Assembly: GCA_017885175.1 (NCBI GenBank)
Contig: JAFNGP010000007.1
Coordinates: forward strand, 389-6,214
Direction: 5' to 3'
Length of the DNA stretch: 5,826 nt
DNA from: a bacterium
Lineage (GTDB): Bacteria; Krumholzibacteriota; Krumholzibacteriia; Krumholzibacteriales; Krumholzibacteriaceae
Shown: positions 3,186 through 5,826 of the stretch, piece by piece
Layout of the letters: every line of letters starts with the position of its first letter
Position numbering within the stretch: position 1 is the first letter of the stretch
Translations under genes and position numbers: made by a program
Notes under the pieces: model-generated
Told to the model about the DNA's origin: nothing
The model's input: the letters and a program-made list of their open reading frames with translations, nothing else
The model's database searches: none

Positions 3186-5826
3186 CTATCTGAGCAGGAT
3201 CATCTTCCTGATCTGCGTGAAATCGCCGGCGGTCAGACGGTAGAAATATACGCCCGACGCGACCGGCGTCCCTCTATCGTTCTTCCCGTTCCAAACCGCT
3301 TTGTAGGCCCCTTGCGTTTTGATCTCGCTGACCAGCGCCCTGACCTTCCGCCCGTTCACGTCGAATATCGCGATCTCCACCGGGCTCATCCGCGCGACGG
3401 TATAATCGATCGTCGTCGACGGATTGAACGGGTTGGGATAATTCTGCTTGAGCGAGAACGCGATCGCCGGAAGATCGTCGACGCCGGTCGTCGCGCGTAT
3501 CGAGAAGAAGCCGCCGCACACATCCTCTCCGGTCAGTTTCCCGGGATCGAATGCGACGATCTTGATCAGGCACGAATCCGACGCGATCTCCGGAGCGATC
3601 CACCGGTACAGCGAGTCGTTCGGCTCGCCGCTCGCGATAAGCACAAAGTTCCGCCCCGCGTTTTCGGAATAGAAGACACTCACGGAATCCACCTGCCGGT
3701 TGTCCGCGGCCGTCCATCGGATATCCACCGTATCGCCCGGCGCGAAGGACTCCCCGCCGGCCGGGTACACCACCGCGACGGCCGGCGGTATGAGGTCGGG
3801 GCCCGCGGCGCACGCGCCGCCCTCGTTCGAATACCCGCTCGCGTGGCCGGAGACGGCCACGACGCAGACGCGGTAGTGCTTGCATCCTCCGACCGGGTGG
3901 TGCCGGAAGGAATTGACGGAGGCGCCGACCGTTCCGACAAAATTCGAAATATCGGGCCGGAAGCCGGCGGCGGTGTCCGAATAGACGGCGTAATAGCTCA
4001 ATCCTGCCGGGAGCACGCCGTCCCACGAGATCTCTATCGTCGTGTCGTTCGAGGCGGCGGCGAAGAGATTACGGACATAGCCGGGGGCGTCGAAGACCGC
4101 GCCCGGACCGCCGAAGGCGCCCTGATCCGCGATCGATCCGTCGGGATCGTTTCCGGCGGGATCGCCGGCGTCGACGCTCCCCGAATGGACGCCGAGGTAG
4201 TAGTCCATGGACGCCGTATCCGCGTACGCCGGATTCCTGCTCGAGTTGGTCGTGTCGGGCAGAAGCGTCACGACGTTCCCGGGGGTGTTGCCGTAGCAGT
4301 TGTTGTACTGAAACGCGATGTTGGTTTCGGCGACGGCCTGGAATCCGTCGGGGCTGCCGTAGGTGACTATGTTGTTTCTCACGTCGAGGGGCGCCGCCGC
4401 CGCTCCCACAAAAGCGTTACCTCCCGCGAATCCCGAGGTGTTGCGATCGATCGTGTTGTTCGTCAGGTTTCCCCAGCAGCTGTCGGCGTACACGCCCCCG
4501 GCGATCGCGGAGGTTCTGTTCCCGGCGACGAGGGAATTCGCCATATCGAGCTGCGCGGCCCTGTGATATAAGCCGCCGCCCATCGAGGAGGCGACGTTGT
4601 CCGTGACATACGTATTATGCATCGACAGGGACGAATGATCGGTGCAGATCCCGCCGCCGTTGAGCATCGCTCCGTTCGAATAGATGGAATCTCCGGACGT
4701 CGAGAGGGGGGACAACCTGGCGTAGATTCCTCCTCCCTCCTGGTAGCCCGTGTTGGACGAGATGACGTTGCCCGCCATGGCGACATCGGACTGCCGCGCG
4801 TAGATTCCCCCGCCGTACTTCAAGCCCGCGAATTCGGCGTTCGGCTGAGCCCCGGTTATCCTGTTCCCCGTGATCGCGGCCGACGCCTGATAGAGATATA
4901 TTCCCCCGCCGCTCTGGGCGACGCAACCGGTGATCGTGTTTCCGGCGATCGTGACGGCGCCGCCCCAGACGGCTATCCCGCCTCCGCCGCTGAATCCCGT
5001 GGCGTCCGTGTACCCGCATCCGATTATCATATTATTCTTGATCACGGCCGGAGTTCCGTTCACCAATATTCCGCCTCCGTAGATCCCGAACTCGGGCAGA
5101 AGCAATTCTGTTCCGGTGCCGCCCGTGATGGTGAATCCTTCGATGCCGGGCGATCCGGAGGTAATCGACAGAAAGGAGACCGCGCTTCCGCCGGATTGAA
5201 TCGTCGTGACGTTGGCCAGCGGATCCCTGGAGGCGAATCCGGCGTCCCACCCGCCCTGAAGATACACGGGCTTGTCGATAACGATCGCCGACGCATAGGT
5301 AGCCGCCGCGACCATGATCGAATCGCCGGAAGCCGCGGCGCCGATCGCGGCCTGGATGGTATGCGCGGCCCACGCCGGTATGGAATAGGGATACACGTTG
5401 CCCCCCGATGGAGATACATAGCGGTACCGGCCCTTTATCGTGAAATCGCCTTCCATGACGTCGGAGCTGATGACGCTCCCGCCGGCGTATGCTTTGATCC
5501 ACAGGCGGGCGGTGGTCACCGGCAAATTCGGCACCGTCCAGTTGTATGACGTGACGCCGACGAGGCCGGTCGCGACGGTGTAGCCGAAGCTCGCGCCGCT
5601 GTCGAGGCTCAGGAGAATTCTGACCGAATCGGGGGTGCCGGCGACCGTCCAGGTGATCGGGTAGATATCGCCGACGTCCAGCGCCGCGCCGGGAGCGGGA
5701 GCGACGATCGAGATCGGCATCGGGTTCACCAGGAAGGACATCGACGAGCCGGTTGCACCCACTCCGGCGATATCCAGACCGAGCTGCACGCCCGTGTAGC
5801 TCAGGTTGTTGGGCGTCGTCGACGCG
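3186..5826 (-). CDS. Large modular secreted protein with beta-helix and T9SS-type sorting domain (C-terminal 879 residues; N-terminus beyond the right edge)
   Basis: The frame is open to the right edge, so the start is missing; residues here count from 5825. Residues 1-34 look like the end of another domain, closing in GATGSSMSFLVN, reminiscent of the last strand of M6-type metalloprotease domains (inference). Then come a KNH/PF10342-like beta-sandwich (36-130), a right-handed parallel beta-helix (about 133-574) opening with YVSPSGG, TIQAAI and LQGGWD and containing GGGI-marked rungs, a fibronectin type III-like domain (580-672), a second KNH-like domain (680-778) and a FlgD-fold sorting domain (789-879) with NYPNPFNPSTTIDY, FDVNGRKV, GVYFYRL and KMILLR. 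Such tails direct export and surface attachment or release through type IX-like systems. The visible part looks structural or carbohydrate-associated; any enzyme activity would lie in the missing part. An internal GTG at 5787-5789 has no supporting RBS and is not a believable start. Confidence 0.9.
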   Translation of the reverse strand, partial: ASTTPNNLSYTGVQLGLDIAGVGATGSSMSFLVNPMPISIVAPAPGAALDVGDIYPITWTVAGTPDSVRILLSLDSGASFGYTVATGLVGVTSYNWTVPNLPVTTARLWIKAYAGGSVISSDVMEGDFTIKGRYRYVSPSGGNVYPYSIPAWAAHTIQAAIGAAASGDSIMVAAATYASAIVIDKPVYLQGGWDAGFASRDPLANVTTIQSGGSAVSFLSITSGSPGIEGFTITGGTGTELLLPEFGIYGGGILVNGTPAVIKNNMIIGCGYTDATGFSGGGGIAVWGGAVTIAGNTITGCVAQSGGGIYLYQASAAITGNRITGAQPNAEFAGLKYGGGIYARQSDVAMAGNVISSNTGYQEGGGIYARLSPLSTSGDSIYSNGAMLNGGGICTDHSSLSMHNTYVTDNVASSMGGGLYHRAAQLDMANSLVAGNRTSAIAGGVYADSCWGNLTNNTIDRNTSGFAGGNAFVGAAAAPLDVRNNIVTYGSPDGFQAVAETNIAFQYNNCYGNTPGNVVTLLPDTTNSSRNPAYADTASMDYYLGVHSGSVDAGDPAGNDPDGSIADQGAFGGPGAVFDAPGYVRNLFAAASNDTTIEISWDGVLPAGLSYYAVYSDTAAGFRPDISNFVGTVGASVNSFRHHPVGGCKHYRVCVVAVSGHASGYSNEGGACAAGPDLIPPAVAVVYPAGGESFAPGDTVDIRWTAADNRQVDSVSVFYSENAGRNFVLIASGEPNDSLYRWIAPEIASDSCLIKIVAFDPGKLTGEDVCGGFFSIRATTGVDDLPAIAFSLKQNYPNPFNPSTTIDYTVARMSPVEIAIFDVNGRKVRALVSEIKTQGAYKAVWNGKNDRGTPVASGVYFYRLTAGDFTQIRKMILLR
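3189..3461 (-). other. C-terminal Por/T9SS type A-like sorting domain (FlgD Ig-like fold)
   Basis: The 91-residue tail begins IAFSLKQNYPNPFNPSTTI and continues VEIAIFDVNGRKVRAL, KAVWNGKNDRG, ASGVYFYRL and ends RKMILLR. These are the standard landmarks of type A sorting domains in FCB-group bacteria. It marks the protein for export across the outer membrane, with surface attachment or release. Confidence 0.88.
3495..3788 (-). other. Second KNH-like (PF10342-type) beta-sandwich domain
   Basis: The segments VAVVYPAGGESFAPGD, VDIRWTAADN, VFYSENAGRNF and LYRWIAPE repeat the pattern of the domain at 5436-5720, with clear divergence. A Cys in DSCLIKI and another in EDVCGG are about 18 residues apart. 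It is followed by a short linker (RATTGVDDLP) into the sorting domain. Confidence 0.6.
3810..4088 (-). other. Fibronectin type III-like domain
   Basis: It opens with APGYVRNLFAAASND and continues with IEISWDGV, YYAVYSDTAAGF, HYRVCVVAVSG and YSNEGG, the strand order and Trp/Tyr positions of FN3 modules. It carries three cysteines (in GGCK, VCVV and GACA), at least two of which could pair in the extracellular protein. It links the beta-helix to the second KNH-like domain. Confidence 0.65.
4350..5078 (-). repeat. Beta-helix rung repeats, mostly 26 residues (78 bp) each
   Basis: About nine rungs each begin with a GGG[IL]Y-like turn and carry an N-x-I/V asparagine-ladder segment (for example GGGIYARQSDVAMAGNVISS). 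The turn glycines recur at minus-strand positions 5078, 4985, 4910, 4814, 4736, 4658, 4580, 4502 and 4427. The intervals are 31, 25, 32, 26, 26, 26, 26 and 25 residues. This is the right-handed parallel beta-helix (pectate-lyase-like) architecture. The DNA copies have diverged, so the repeat is conserved at protein level. Confidence 0.85.
5436..5720 (-). other. First KNH-like (PF10342-type) beta-sandwich domain
   Basis: The order ISIVAPAPGAALDVGD, YPITWTV, VRILLSLDSGASF and YNWTVPNL matches the pattern I-x-P-x-x-G...G-x-x-x-x-I-x-W...S-x-D-x-G...Y-x-W-x-V-P. That pattern typifies the Ser-Thr-rich, KNH-like domains common in large bacterial secreted proteins, where they act as spacers. A second copy lies at 3495-3788. 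Confidence 0.6.

Noticed and set aside
3312..4571. Long plus-strand open frame opposite the large secreted protein
   Set aside because: Its translation is extremely Arg/Asp/Gly/Val-rich with no domain pattern, as expected for an antisense shadow of a GC-rich gene; the minus strand there encodes clear FN3, KNH-like and sorting domains.
4350..5078. Periodic ~78-bp pattern as a CRISPR or DNA tandem array
   Set aside because: The nucleotide copies are diverged and the period is conserved only as protein rungs of 25-32 residues, in one open reading frame.
4617..5549. Plus-strand open frame opposite the beta-helix
   Set aside because: It is the mirror of the repetitive beta-helix coding sequence; composition is Arg/Gly/Asp-biased and no start signal is visible.

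Overview
The window is GC-rich bacterial DNA holding five protein-coding genes, two of them cut by the window edges, and no RNA gene, CRISPR array or transposase that I can see. The largest gene ends in a Por/T9SS type A-like (FlgD-fold) sorting domain with the hallmark NYPNPFNPST motif, attached to a beta-helix and fibronectin-type modules. With the lipoprotein carrying an SdrD_B-like domain, this points to the FCB superphylum. The high GC and protein style suggest an environmental lineage such as Krumholzibacteriota, Eisenbacteria, Latescibacterota or a relative rather than a classical Bacteroidetes. That placement is inference from protein style; no rRNA is present to test it.

Layout: (1) Nucleotides 1-373, minus strand: the N-terminal 124 codons of an ABC-F ATPase (ribosome-associated, cytoplasmic). 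(2) 514-720, minus strand: a 68-residue, two-helix membrane protein of the DUF378 family with a near-perfect Shine-Dalgarno sequence. (3) 964-1683, plus strand: an unrecognised secreted protein of 239 aa with a signal peptide, its own strong sigma70-type promoter and a hairpin in its 5' leader, closed by a textbook terminator. (4) 1852-3123, plus strand: a probable lipoprotein of 423 aa with a beta-sandwich region, an SdrD_B/Cna-B-like domain and a C-terminal beta-sandwich. (5) 3186-5826, minus strand: the C-terminal 879 residues of a large modular secreted protein (tail of a probable protease or other domain, KNH-like domain, right-handed beta-helix, FN3, second KNH-like domain, sorting domain). 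It converges on gene 4 across a 62-bp gap containing a 15-bp perfect hairpin.

How they work together: the layout does not look like one operon. Each of the first four genes has its own plausible promoter, and strands alternate (minus, minus, plus, plus, minus). Genes 3, 4 and 5 are all predicted to leave the cytoplasm, so the right four-fifths of the window is an envelope/secretome neighbourhood beside two housekeeping-type genes. I see no convincing evidence of a defence, mobile or biosynthetic system. The most interesting items are the orphan Trp-rich secreted protein with its structured leader, and the very regular 26-residue ladder in the beta-helix protein, whose missing N-terminus may be enzymatic.
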